From Protopterus annectens (Eukaryota; Chordata; Ceratodontiformes; Protopteridae), in the NCBI RefSeq assembly GCF_019279795.1, contig NC_056725.1, positions 1,748,282,126 to 1,748,346,125 on the forward strand: a stretch of DNA of 64,000 nt, in the 5' to 3' direction. The notes below the pieces were generated by a model, which did no database searches, was not told the DNA's origin, and was given only the letters and a program-made list of their open reading frames with translations. Positions within the stretch are counted from its first letter, which is position 1. The number at the start of each line of letters is the position of its first letter. Positions 1-11,179 of the stretch are shown one piece after another. The position numbers were made by a program, and so were the translations under genes.

Positions 1-372
1 CTTAATACCCTTCTTTCCACAGCATCACAGGTCACTGGGCACTCCATTAATTGCAGGTATGATGCTGTGGAAGCTTCCTCAATGTCGGCAGCTTTGAGCT
101 CTATTCTGAAGAGATACTCCTGGGTGAGGCTTCAACCCCTTCCTGTGGATGTACAAACCAAGTTGTTAGATGCCCCTCTTGATAATAAGGCTCGCTTTGG
201 ACAAGCTTCAGCAGAACTCCTGAAATCTCTTCCAGAGAAGGGAAAGGAATTACAAAATCTGAAGCATCTACTAGTGTCACCTATCCCCAGATATCATAGG
301 AATTCTCCACAAAGGACTACCTTTGTTAGGGGGCAGTCTTCTCATGCTGCTCCTCCTCAGGCAAAGGGATGA
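1..372 (+). pseudogene. DIRS gag-like ORF, C-terminal part
   Basis: The frame is open from the window edge to a stop at 370-372. It encodes a basic, leucine-rich segment (SWVRLQPLPVDVQTKLLDAP at about residues 18-37 of the 67-372 frame) followed by a Lys/Gln/Ser-rich tail. The same motif order occurs in the second DIRS copy at 59360-60046 (LAWLHLQSLPEDVKAKLVD), which identifies this as the gag-like ORF1 of DIRS. The N-terminus is outside the window. A non-coding or frame-shifted stretch of about 200 bp separates it from the RT. Confidence 0.7.
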
Positions 373-589
373 AGGCAAACTAGGAAACACTCCACTCCTA
401 GACTCCCTCCCACCACCTCTTCCACTTCCTTTCAGAGTCAATATGACCAAGCCAAACCACCTGCACTGTGACTCAGTACCTCTACATCCCAACACACCAC
501 TCTTCCTTCATCTCACCCTTATCCTACCCTCCTGATGGAAGATCACAACCGAAAAATGGGTCCTCTCCATTATTCAGAGAGGTTACTTT

Positions 590-1225
590 ATGACTTGGTG
601 GACATTGCCTCCATTCAGGGGGATACCACAGCCTCCATCAAGCCGGATTCATCTCTTCCCCTCCATTCTCCAACTGTTACAAGCTCAGGGCACCATCGAA
701 AAGGTACCTACTGTACAGCTAAATGAGGGTTTTTACTCAAGGATGTTCCTGGTCCCAAGGCAAGATGGCCCTTGGAGACCAGTTCTGGACTTGTCTGATC
801 TCAACCTTTACCTTAGGGTCCACACTTTCAAAATGCTCACCCTAACTCTGCTCTTACCCCTCATCCCAAACCAGGCCTTCATGGTAGCTCTGGATTTGAA
901 GGATGCCTACCTTCACATTCCAATACACCTGGACTACAGGAAATTTCTACACTTTTCAGTAGGCTCCTTGCATTTTCAATTTTCTGCATTACCTTTTGGG
1001 CTCTCCACAGCACCTCTGGGGTTTACAAAGTGCCTTGCTCCAGTGATTGCTCACTGCAGAACTCAGGGTATTTAAATATACCCATACCTAGATGACCTGT
1101 TAATACTTCAGCAGGACTGTCAGACCCTCTACCAACACCTACACTGGTTGACCAATACCCTGGCGTTGTTAGGGATGACTGTAAATGAGGTAAAGTCTCA
1201 ACTGACCGCCACTGTCAAGACCTAA
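590..1225 (+). pseudogene. DIRS reverse transcriptase
   Basis: The RT palm is readable: FYSRMFLVPRQDGPWRPVLD, LDLKDAYLHIP (the first catalytic Asp block), then SALPFGLSTAP and the YLDD box at 1085-1096. One in-frame stop (TAA, 1073-1075) interrupts the domain just before YLDD; the frame then continues. YLDD with 'GLS.AP' is typical of DIRS RT. The polypeptide would synthesise element cDNA from RNA, but this copy cannot make it intact. It is followed in order by RNase H and the recombinase. Confidence 0.9.
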
Positions 1226-1589
1226 TTTTCTTGGGGTGCAGGATCAGGACAGACAAGATGGCAGCATTTATACCATGTCAGAGGATAACAGACCTCACCC
1301 TCTACTTCAAAAATCTTATCACTCTACCTTATTTAGCAGACAGAGAATTCCGAAGAGCTTTAGGTCACATGACATCTGTGATACCCATGCTCCATCTGGC
1401 AAGGCTACATATGAGAAAGATCCAGTGTGTTTTGAAGACTCAATAGAGCCAACACACTCACCCTATAGATACCTCTCTCCCTATCCTACCATGCTTGAAG
1501 AAAAAACTACAGTGGTGGATTTCTGCCATCAATCTCAACCAGAGCATTCCCTTATAGGTACCTTCCCCCCTTACAGTAGATTTTTACAG

Positions 1590-2100
1590 ACACCTTGGGT
1601 TTAGGATGGGGAGTGGTGCTACCGCACAACCACAAACAGAACAAAGTGCTGGGAGAATGGTCAAAGGGACCATATCAACATCAACGAAATGAGGGCACTT
1701 TATCTAGCCTTGCAGACCTTCCAACTAGCTCATTGAAAGTAATCACAGACAGTATGACTGTCTAGTGGTACATAAACAGAGGGGGCAACGAGATATTACT
1801 CTCTGCTGTCTAGCCGTACAGATATGGACCTTAGCATCAGCACTTCATATCCACCTGCAAGCAGTTACATTGTTTCAGCAGAGAATGTTATGGCAGACAC
1901 TCTAAGCAGAACTTCAGCACCCTCTCATGAAAGGATGCTTCACAGAGAGGTGTTCCTGGACATCATTCACAAGTGGGATATTCTGCAAGCAGATCTGTTT
2001 GCCTCCTCCAAGAACAGACAGATGCCTCAGTTTTGCACAAGTTGTCCACATCCTCAAGCTAGGAAAGTGGACGCCTTCTCTTTCTCTTGGCCAGGGATGT
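1590..2100 (+). pseudogene. DIRS RNase H and adjoining region
   Basis: The segment contains VITDSMTV, a stop, then WYINRGGNEILLSAV at about 1740-1805. It continues with SAENVMADTLSR and a region containing LQADLFASSKNRQMPQFCT. The 'TDS..V.WYIN..G' and 'N..AD.LSR' blocks are the RNase H signature of DIRS elements. Stops at 1763-1765 and 1812-1814 and frame changes break it. DIRS copy 2 has a related segment at 57330-57560 (QIFLPAIRTENSDCSAPGP), supporting the assignment. Confidence 0.8.
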
Positions 2101-2340
2101 AACTCTGTGTCTCCCCCCACTTTACACTAATTCAAAAGGTCCTTCTGAAGATTCAAAGAGACAAACCAAAAATCCTGCTGGTGACCCCCTTTTGGCCAAG
2201 ACAGCACTGTTTTCCCCTTCTCCACCTTTTAGCCAAGGGCAATCATCACAGATTACCCCTCTGATTAGACCTACTTGCACAAGACAGGGGATCCCTAGTA
2301 CACCCTCGGGTGACCAATCTCAGGCTGACCTTATGGGTGA

Positions 2341-3411
2341 TAGGATTCTAATCCCTTTCAGACACCTATACTCAGAGGATGTACTCACTGTTCTGCAGGA
2401 GGCCAGAAAGCCTAGCACCAGGAGAAATTGTGTCAAAATGGAAAAGATTCTCCAGATGGTGTCAAAATTAAAAACAGGACCCTTTACTCATTCCTGTACC
2501 TATGGTCCTTTCTTACTTGTGTGAGTGCCTTCATTCAGGACTAATGTATTCTTCAGTTAAGGTCCACCTGTTTGCCATTTCTGCTTGTCTGCCCTTGACT
2601 CCTCCCTTGGCATCCAGGCTGGCGGTTAAGCTGTTTTTGAAAGGGGTCCTCTGTATCAGATCCCCCCTCGTAAACCAATACCTCCACCTTGGGACTTAAA
2701 TTCTGTCCTTGAGAAGCTAACCTTACCACCATTTGAGCCAGCACACTCAGCATCTCTGAAGCTTTGTACCTTGAAAACAGTTCTGCTGGTGGCCGTCATA
2801 TCCACCAGGAGGGTATCAAAAATACAAGCTCTGATGGCCATCCCTCCTTACCTGATCTTCCACAAGAACAGGGTCTCGCTCAGGACTTACCCATCCTTCA
2901 TGCCTAAGGTGGTTAATGAACTCTCACCAAACCAAACCATTAACCTTCTTGTCTTCTTCCCTCAACCTCAAAATTTCTTGGAAAGGACTCTACATTCCCT
3001 AGATGTCCACAGACAACTTTGGTATTACCTAGACAAATCTAAACCTATTGGAAAATCTGACCAACTGTTCATTTCCTTTCACCCAAGGGCTTTAGGGGAA
3101 AGCAGTCTCTTAAACAGAACGATATCTTCTTGGATCTCTAAGGCCATCTGTACATGCTATTCCTGTCATGGAAAAGTTTTATCTGCGAATGTTAAAGCCC
3201 ATTCCGCAAGAGCAGCTGCTTCCTCAGCTGCCTTTTTCAAGGGGGTAGACTATGCCTCTATCTTAGAGGCGGCTACATGGGCATCAGTTTATACCTTTAC
3301 CAAACACTTTAAACTAGATTTGGTCTCCAGAGCTAGAACTGGATTTGCTAGATGTATCCTACAGTGGCTGATTGATCAGGGACCACATCCTTCCACCCAG
3401 GCTCATACCTA
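2341..3411 (+). pseudogene. DIRS tyrosine recombinase (YR)
   Basis: Pieces of a DIRS tyrosine recombinase lie in successive frames. 2390-2520 holds the N-terminal core-binding part (TVLQEARKPSTRRNCVKMEK). 2771-3411 is a clean 213-aa frame with the catalytic domain. ISTRRVSKIQAL supplies the first catalytic Arg, and HSARAAASSAAFFKGVDYAS supplies the H-x-x-R box. The expected nucleophile Tyr near the end of the domain reads Phe (TFTKHF, codon 3308-3310), so this copy is probably catalytically dead even apart from the upstream frameshifts. The assignment of the nucleophile position is from family knowledge, not alignment. Confidence 0.85.
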
Positions 3412-3432
3412 AAAGCTCTGGTACTCTCCCTA

Positions 3433-3943
3433 CAGTTATGAATACTGCAACACGAGAATAGAAGGACATAGAACAGTTGTGTACAAACTTACCATTACAT
3501 TAGATGTCCTTCTCTTCCATTTTGCAGTATTCAGTCTCTCTCTTACATGTTTCAGTATTCAGTCCCTCCCTTCTACCCCCTCTTTTTTACTTTCTTTACC
3601 TTCTCACCTGTTATTTACCTGGGGGGACATAGTCCTCCCTCTGGTTACCTCAGCAGCAGATGCATGCCTTTTGAGCACCCTCTGGTCTGGTCTTACATGT
3701 GGGTCTGAAAAGGCTTTTTATTATTTTCCTCTTCCTGCTTAACAGGGGTACTACTCTGTGTGGCAGCCCATTCTGAAGTGGGTACATGCACATGTCACTT
3801 TTATGGCCTAGGTCTGTTTATAGCCATGACACAAGATGTCGCACATGTCCCTGGTACAAAAACTTTAGTATACTGGCCAGATGTCCAGTCAGCAACCTCC
3901 CCACAGTTATGAATACTAAAACATGGAAGAGAAGGACATCTAA
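3433..3943. repeat. DIRS terminal/internal complementary repeats
   Basis: Three related short sequences lie downstream of the YR. 3433-3469 (cagttatgaatactgcaa...) is repeated directly at 3904-3940. 3504-3532 (atgtccttctcttccatttt...) is the reverse complement of both. The complement of 3504-3520 matches 3923-3939 exactly. Paired direct and inverted copies at the 3' side are what the inverted terminal repeat plus internal complementary region of DIRS elements look like. The right boundary of the element is placed near 3948. Confidence 0.7.
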
Positions 3944-3959
3944 TGATATAAGTTCTTAC

Positions 3960-4790
3960 ATAACTTTTCTTTTAGTCATTTCCAATATATCCTTAGCTGC
4001 CATAACAAAAACCTTTTTAATCCATACCCCCTAAATAGTAGCTTAGCTTGTCCTCATAAATATGAATATTCATGAACCAATTCATGTGTAGGTACATAAT
4101 TTATGACTGTAGCCTTTGTTTTGTTTTCATTCATTTTATATCCCAAAAAGAGTTGAAACTGTCTCAAACTGTTCCACAACATTGGGATATCCTTTTCTGG
4201 ATTTATCAGGTACAAAATAATATCATCTGCAAATAGTCAACTTTTTTTGATTACCATACCAATTATATCCTTGCATTTCTAAAACCCTTATTTGTTGCCA
4301 ATTGCTTTAAATGCAAAGCAAATAAGGAAGGAAGAAAACACTCTTGCCTGGTTCTTTTGTTCAAACAGAACTTATCAGAGAGGAATCCACCCACTTTAAT
4401 TTTTGCCTCCAGTCCTTCATATATACTTCTAATAACATTATTATTATGTCAGGGAGTGTAAATGCTTCCAGTGCTCTACTCCTAAAATCCCAGTTTACTC
4501 TGAATCAAGACCCACCAACAGCAGAGGGATTTTCTTACATTCTGCTTCCCTCCTGATTATTATTGTTCTATTCATGTTGTCAAATGTTTGCCTTCCTGCC
4601 ACAAAATCACATTGATCCATATCTTACAGTTTTGGCAACACCTTTGCCATTTTTTTAGCTGTTATAGAAGTAAACACTTTATAATCTAGAAGTAAACACT
4701 TTATAATCATGGGTTAAAAATGAAATAGGTCTGTATGAAGTTTGTCTAATGGATCTTTGACTGTATTTAGATTTGGCATCCTGCAGACTA
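3960..4790 (-). pseudogene. L1 ORF2 reverse transcriptase, distal part
   Basis: On the minus strand the A-D-D catalytic box (atcatctgc, 4222-4230) is followed by an ILYL-like strand and the segment PNVVEQFETVSTLFG, typical of L1 RT after the active site. Upstream (higher coordinates) come AITAKKMAKVLPKL and FVAGRQTFDN, equivalents of the L1 'NR..K.LP.LI..DQ.GF..GR' block. The reading is spread over several frames. The sequence continues across the CR1 insertion to 9275. Confidence 0.75.
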
Positions 4791-5518
4791 CAAGAGCAAC
4801 AGGGAGTAGAAAGAGATACACTAAGTACCTCCATTTTGATTTTTCATAATTTACTGCTCTCTGCACTTGTTTTTGTCATTTTTATCGTATCTGCATTTAT
4901 TTAAACTGCATTTGCCTTAATATTGCTACACACTCAAGTGTGCTAGGTTGTACTGCATTTAAAGTGTTTTTGCTACTGTTTTAACTGCTTTTCTGCAAAA
5001 AAAACAAAAAACAAAAAAAAAGCTCTAAGCTTGTTTGCCACCTTTCCTGTAACTAGTCTAGGCCAGATACAGATTTGCTGTTCCTGTTTGTAAGCTTCTG
5101 AGCCTCCAAGCCTTTCTGTGTTGGAGGGAACACTTCTAGCTTATCAGTGGGACTGGTAAGCACTACATACACTATCTACCACAAGAGGAGTGGTTTTTGG
5201 TCCAGAAATTGTAGTTTATTGGCCGTTTGGGCATGTTTTCCATCCATTTCAACTTTCTGGTTTAAAAGTTAGTTTTTGCACACCATGCATTGGTGCTTAG
5301 CTGAGGTAAACTATTACCAGTGCCAGAAAGTCTGCTCTTCAATTTTTCCCTTAGAACGTGCTTGTTCTTTTACTTCTTGCACTTCAGTTAGCTTAATTGG
5401 CTAGCACTTTAACAGGCTGTTGTAGCATTTGTTGTGGCACACTTAGGTGATATCAGCACTAGCTGTTCCTATGCAGTAACAGCACCAGTACTTATTAGTT
5501 ATAACCACCCCTCCTGAT

Positions 5519-6507
5519 ATGATTGTAGGGCAATTTCCTGTGCTTTCTCCTGCTAACCTGGTACACTTGGGCAGTCTGAGACAGTGTAGCAACTGTCTAA
5601 TGTACACCGACAACCCTCTCCTTTTACCTCCCAGCACACATACCTGTGAGAGATGCACTTATATCACCAAACTGGAAGAAGTGCACACTGCAACCAAGAC
5701 TGGATTAACTGGTCAAGAGTAGGTCAACACCTGCAACTCTCTACATAGAACACACAGCCCTCCAAAACACCAACCATCACAACCCACACATAGAAGCACA
5801 AACCATACACCCACCTTCACGGAGGCTCTCAACAAAAAATTTACCTAAACAACAGAGACCCTCAAGACAGGAACGCACTTGACCACCACAACACAACACC
5901 AACCCCAACCCCAGAACACATAGCTCACCACCACAGTGTGCCCCTCAATCCAAGCCCTTAAAGCAAATCACTTTGCCCAATGTACTAATCATAGGACACT
6001 CAGTTGTGAGGCACACTGATGTCCCACTCACTAGGTTAAACAAGGGGAAGGTGACAGTCAGTTGTCTATCAGATGCCAGGATCCACCACATAACACATGC
6101 ACTCGGGTCACTCCACAAGTACAAATATGACTCAGTCATTGTCCACGTGGGTGTGAATGACCTGAGACATACCTCCCTGGACTACATGAAAAGAGATGTG
6201 ATGGAACTCTCAGATTGTGACCCAGGCAGGAATGACCCTAGCTCTGAGCAGTATTCTACTGTCACCCAGAATGATACCACAGTATGAGCAGAAAATGATT
6301 GACTTCAACAATTGTCTAAGTTCCTGGTGTCATTCTAAGGGGATCCAGTATCTGTCTGCCTGGGATGACATGATCGACAGACATAGATGCTTTGCCAGAG
6401 ACGGCCTGCATCTGTCAACCCTTGGATTCTGGGTACTGGCTAAGGCTCCTGCCACCCCTATAGTGTCTTTTTTAGGTATTGTTCCAAAGACCAAAATTCT
6501 ACAATAA
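5519..6507 (+). pseudogene. CR1-A ORF1: zinc ribbon plus SGNH esterase-like domain
   Basis: The 5519-5722 frame carries a two-CxxC zinc-binding module (CSNC...CERC) and a short helical stretch. After a frame break, 5973-6287 has the SGNH hydrolase start LIIGHSVVRHTD and VIVHVGVNDL (the G-x-N-D block). Another frame (6217-6507) has ARDGLHLSTLGF, the catalytic D-x-x-H block. SGNH/esterase domains are known in CR1 ORF1. The usual GDS reads GHS here, so the Ser is kept and the Asp lost. Several frameshifts disable it. Confidence 0.85.
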
Positions 6508-6528
6508 CAGCGACAAACAAAAGCAATC

Positions 6529-6671
6529 TGAGGGTCATGCTGCTCAATGCAAGAAGTCTAAAGCTCAAGATGCACTCACTCAAAGCTCTCCTCAAAATGG
6601 AGAATATCGACATCTGTGCTGTAATGGAGACCTGGTTTAAAGAGGCAGAAGGCACCCTTGTGTTCCCAGGC
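6529..6671 (+). pseudogene. CR1-A ORF2 start, endonuclease N-terminus
   Basis: The frame reads VMLLNARSLKLKMHSLKALL then MENIDICAVMETWFKEAEGT, the start of an apurinic-like (AP) endonuclease of the CR1/L2 group: N-A-R-S-L and the catalytic ETW box. It runs into an assembly gap at 6672, so the rest of the endonuclease cannot be read. Copy B shows the same start at about 31930-31830 on the minus strand. Confidence 0.85.
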
Positions 6672-7462
6672 NNNNNNNNNNNNNNNNNNNNNNNNNNNNN
6701 NNNNNNNNNNNNNNNNNNNNNNNNNNNNNNNNNNNNNNNNNNNNNNNNNNNNNNNNNNNNNNNNNNNNNNNNNNNNNNNNNNNNNNNNNNNNNNNNNNNN
6801 NNNNNNNNNNNNNNNNNNNNNNNNNNNNNNNNNNNNNNNNNNNNNNNNNNNNNNNNNNNNNNNNNNNNNNNNNNNNNNNNNNNNNNNNNNNNNNNNNNNN
6901 NNNNNNNNNNNNNNNNNNNNNNNNNNNNNNNNNNNNNNNNNNNNNNNNNNNNNNNNNNNNNNNNNNNNNNNNNNNNNNNNNNNNNNNNNNNNNNNNNNNN
7001 NNNNNNNNNNNNNNNNNNNNNNNNNNNNNNNNNNNNNNNNNNNNNNNNNNNNNNNNNNNNNNNNNNNNNNNNNNNNNNNNNNNNNNNNNNNNNNNNNNNN
7101 NNNNNNNNNNNNNNNNNNNNNNNNNNNNNNNNNNNNNNNNNNNNNNNNNNNNNNNNNNNNNNNNNNNNNNNNNNNNNNNNNNNNNNNNNNNNNNNNNNNN
7201 NNNNNNNNNNNNNNNNNNNNNNNNNNNNNNNNNNNNNNNNNNNNNNNNNNNNNNNNNNNNNNNNNNNNNNNNNNNNNNNNNNNNNNNNNNNNNNNNNNNN
7301 NNNNNNNNNNNNNNNNNNNNNNNNNNNNNNNNNNNNNNNNNNNNNNNNNNNNNNNNNNNNNNNNNNNNNNNNNNNNNNNNNNNNNNNNNNNNNNNNNNNN
7401 NNNNNNNNNNNNNNNNNNNNNNNNNNNNNNNNNNNNNNNNNNNNNNNNNNNNNNNNNNNNNN
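6672..7462. other. Assembly gap (791 N)
   Basis: The sequence is N throughout. By comparison with CR1 copy B the missing part should be the remaining endonuclease and the start of the linker to RT. Open frames spanning it are meaningless. Confidence 0.99.
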
Positions 7463-9174
7463 CAGTACCTAACATTACCCTGCCCAAAGGGACATATAAA
7501 ACCAAATACCCAGATTTGCTCAGAGTTATTGCACAATGACACCTCCTATACTGAGCCAACAGATAATAGCCATCATCTGGCCAAAGATTCAGTACCAACT
7601 TTACCCCCCCCCAGGGACATATCACAATACCAGAAGAAAGCCAGTTGCCCACCATTTCTGTGGCACAGGTAAATGCTGCATTGTCCAAAGCCAAGAATAC
7701 AGTATCCATGGAACCTGATAATATCCCTGACTGCGTCCTACATGAGCTACAAAATGAACTGGCACCACATCGATGTTGCATGTTCAATCACAGCCTTACC
7801 TCAGACTATGTCCGTAATGAATGGTGCACTGTTACAGTCATCCCACTCCATAAAGACGGAGCAACTACAGACCATGGGAGCTCTCACCCCATTAGCGTGG
7901 CAAGTCTGATATGCAAAGCTATGGAGTGCATGATAATGGATGGACCTGCTTAACAAAGATAGAGGCAATCTCCAAACTCTTGATCCCACACAGTTTGGCT
8001 TTGTCAAGGGGAGAACCTACCTGCTGAACCTGGTTGACTTCTTCGAGGCAGTCACCAAGGCTTTGGATGAGGGTAAGGCAGTGCATGCAGCCTACCTCGA
8101 CCTGGCCAAGGCCTTTGATACCATTCCTCACACAGGTATCATTGACAAAATCACCAAACTAGGCATCAATCCTTGCATCACTAGGTGGGTTGCAAATTGG
8201 CTCACAGACAGGACCCACAGTGAAAGCTATGGATTCCACATCAGACTGTCGACCAGTCATTAGTAGAGTCCCAAAGGGCTCTGTCCTGGGGCCTCTCCTG
8301 TTTGGCATGTACTTCTCAGAAGTTAAGGCCAACACAGAAGGACTTTGGCTGACCAAGTTCACTGATGACTGCAAGCTAGGAGTTATTATCGACTCCCCAA
8401 TTGATGCAGACATCCTACAAAAGGGCCTGTCTGAGACAAATGACTGGTGTCAGAACCATGGCCTGAAGCTTAACTCCAAAAAATGCGTTATCATCCCCTT
8501 TGGAAAAAACTCACTGAACTCTGAAGAGGCCATAAGAGATCTGGGCACCCAGGTTGACAGCTATCTCACCTTCGACTACCACATTGCCACTGTGGTCAGA
8601 AAGTCCTTCTACATGGCACATCTTATAACCAAAGGTTTCGCATTCAGGAAGAAAGAGGTCATCATCCCTGTCTACTTATTCCTCATTAGACCAATCATCA
8701 AATATAATGCCCTGTTTGGCATGTACCTGACCAGACACCTACAACAGATGGAGAGGCCACAAAAGTACCTCACAAAAAGGATCCTAGGCCTTAATTACAT
8801 GTCCTACATGGACAGACTCAGGAAACTTCAGCTGTTCTCAGTCTTTTATCATCTACTTAGAGGTGATCTCTGCTTGACTTACAAAGCCATATCTGACCCA
8901 GCCCTACTTGAAATGCTACACCTAAAGAAATCCCTATCCCCACCCCACACGCTCCAGAGATCACAACCGCATTACCACAATTAACAGAACATGCTGGAGG
9001 GACAGGTTAATCTCCCAAAGACTACCCATACTCTGGAATAAGCTTCCCATTCATGTCAGGCAGAGCATCTCGCTGGCCCTCTTCAAGAGAAATCTTGACA
9101 GATGGATAGGTAACAGAAAGTTCACTCCAGGGATCATTCCAGTTGCCCTATTGGATAGGGGCACTGTGAACTAA
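7463..9174 (+). pseudogene. CR1-A ORF2 reverse transcriptase and C-terminus
   Basis: After the gap the frame resumes in the EN-RT linker. RT blocks follow in order: FGFVKGR (8002-8022), HAAYLDLAKAFDTIPH, VPKGSVLGPLLFGMYFSE, and FTDD at 8358-8369 where FADD is expected. They are followed by HGLKLNSKKCVI, RPIIKYNALFGMYLTRHLQQ, and a final segment ending GTVN-stop at 9172-9174. Frame changes occur near 7945, 8200 and 8985. Ala-to-Thr in the FADD box and the shifts make it inactive. Compared with copy B the protein is nearly colinear. Confidence 0.9.
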
Positions 9175-9274
9175 CATCGGGTGGCACTGTGCATGGGCAA
9201 TTTTTTGGGGCTAGGCTTGTAAAGGCTCCAGGGCCATTAGCCTAGTACACACCTATGAACATGTGAACCTACAG

Positions 9275-11020
9275 CTACCATAGCTTTTTTTCCAAGATTT
9301 TGGTGCTTCTCTTCCAGTTAAAATACTGTTAAGCAAAATCTTCCCAATCTTTATCACATTCTTCCATCCTAAGTTCAAGATTTTCACAGGAATACCATCT
9401 GTTCCTGGAATTTTTTCTGAAGATTAATTATACATCACCATTTTTATATCTACTCCTCTTGTTTTAACTGTTAGTTGCTGAACCTAATCTACCTCCAACA
9501 TCAGTGTAATTGTCTTACATAAATATTTCTGTTTTTGTTCCTTCTTGATTTCCACATTCCCCTGCTATATACAAGTTTTAGTATAATATTTCTACAGGAT
9601 CTGTGTTTTTTTTTTTTGTTACAAGCTCCCTACGTTTGGCAACAACCCATTCACTTTCTGTTGACTAAGTTGCTCTACATGTTTTTGTGCTCTGGAGTTA
9701 TCAGAAAGTAGTTGTTTAACAGCAGTCTTTCTAAAGTTATGCATATCCTCCAAGTACTCCCTTATTTTCTCTTTAGCTCTCTCTATTTGCACCTCTTCTT
9801 ATTCTGTGAGATTCCTCTTATTCTGCAAAACTTTAACCTGTGTCAGCCCCTCTAAGTAATTCCTATTACTTTTTAACCATATTTATTTTTTCTTTTATTT
9901 TTACTGTATTTTTAAACTCCATTATCGTTTTGTCTCTGTGACTAACTGTACATTCTGAAGAATTTTTCTTTGGAAGGCACCAGTGTCTCATTTTTACTTT
10001 ATTACTCTGCAGGTTTATCTTCATTTTTATTGGTGCCTGATCCGAAATAGTTACTGGATGTGTTAAAGCTTTCAGTTAAATGCAAATGTTCCTGTGAAAT
10101 ACAATTTCTATCTAGTGTAGCCTAGTTAACAAGTCTAGGAGAGTAATATGTAAATTCTATCAGAATTCCTACTACTGAATTCACATATTTGTACCAAATC
10201 TTTTTCTGATCTATCCTCTTTTTTTTATATTTTCCTTCTAGGTCCCCCTGATCATACCTCTCAACTGTCCAGATTTTTGGCTCATATTTTTGCTCTGTTC
10301 CTCAAAATTTGTGGTTTTCAGGCAAATCACTGGGATGATCTGAAGGATTGAAGTCACTAAATTATGATATACATTTGAGATTCAGACTTCAAATCCTTCA
10401 GAAAATTAATGTTAAAACAAGCCCTGTAACTCTAGCAACTTTCTAAGTTTATAAGAGCAATATTTTAAAATATGTCCCTATTTTTGGTCCTTTGTTCCCC
10501 CCATTTTGTTGGACTTTATCCAGATCTCTTGCAGTAAGAGTTTGAGAGCTATGCCCCTGATACATCCTTTCTATTGCAAATTAAGTTCCAGTCCCTACCT
10601 ATTAGTGTTGTTCTCTACTGAAAGCTGATTATTTTTCTCTCAATTTTCTTGAACTCTGTAATAGCAGTTTTTGGTGGAATATAAACAGACATGTCATTGT
10701 ATTCCCCTTCCCTTGCTAGTAGCCACTTCTAACCACATATCTACCATTATTGTCTTCTTTTTTCTGTTCTATCATTATTGGAGTCCCTGTAGCAATTAGT
10801 ACAATTACTCCTCTTTTCCTTTGTCCGTGATATTCTGCTGAGTATCCATCCTGAAATCCTTCCTTTGTTTTCTTTCCAGCAGTGTCTCCTGTAGTATTGT
10901 TTGCACTCTGCATTTCTTAAAACAATTCAATACTGTTTCCTTTTTGTCTATGACTGCAACCCCATGTCCATTTCAAGATAATATGTACAGCGTAGCCATT
11001 ATGTTAAGTAGCTATTGTTC
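9275..11020 (-). pseudogene. L1-I ORF2: endonuclease and start of RT
   Basis: Minus-strand reading gives the ORF2 start (WNGHGVAVIDKKETVLNCFK, equivalent to L1 'NG...P.KR..V..YLKK') near 10990-10930 and ILQETLL (the QET catalytic block) near 10890. It continues with VYIPPKTAITEFKKIERKII near 10680-10620, SDQAPIKM (normally SDHAPI) near 10040, and EKIPGTDGIP near 9410-9380. These are the ordered landmarks of L1 endonuclease and the EN-RT junction. SDH to SDQ removes the catalytic His. Stops are frequent. Confidence 0.75.
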
Positions 11021-11179
11021 CCACCCGTTATACATGACATTTTTTTGTTTTGAATGTATATTTGCAAATGTTGCATTAGTTTACACTTACTAATATAATG
11101 TTTTTTCTTCTCATTTCTGTTTAAACATGGCAGATTTGTCAAGTCTTCTCATTTTAAAGAAAACCCTCACAAACACTTT

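Larger units (their letters stand above)
1..3948 (+). mobile_element. DIRS retrotransposon, copy 1 (left end outside window)
   Basis: A DIRS-type element read left to right: gag remnant, reverse transcriptase, RNase H, then a tyrosine recombinase in place of an integrase, then a non-coding end with complementary repeats. DIRS elements copy through RNA and insert with a tyrosine recombinase, so they lack LTRs and an integrase. All domains are in the expected order on one strand, but the frames carry stops and shifts, so this copy is dead. The 5' terminus lies left of the window. The right end abuts minus-strand L1 ORF2 sequence, which suggests the DIRS landed inside that L1. Confidence 0.9.
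4795..9272 (+). mobile_element. CR1-type LINE copy A, inserted in L1-I
   Basis: A long CR1 copy on the plus strand. It has a presumed 5' UTR (about 4795-5518), ORF1 with zinc-ribbon and SGNH domains, ORF2 with endonuclease and RT, and a 3' end that stops in CR1-like tail sequence (cctatgaacatgtgaacct, 9255-9273). L1 ORF2 sequence lies on both sides, at 4790 and 9275. An assembly gap removes most of the endonuclease. Copy B (29040-33350) is a close relative and gives the reference layout. Confidence 0.9.

Noticed and set aside
5973..6507. Host lipase/esterase gene
   Set aside because: The SGNH motifs belong to CR1 ORF1, shown by the adjacent endonuclease and RT and by the parallel layout in copy B.
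6537..7787. Long frames of 300-400 aa
   Set aside because: They cross the N gap; the X residues carry no information.
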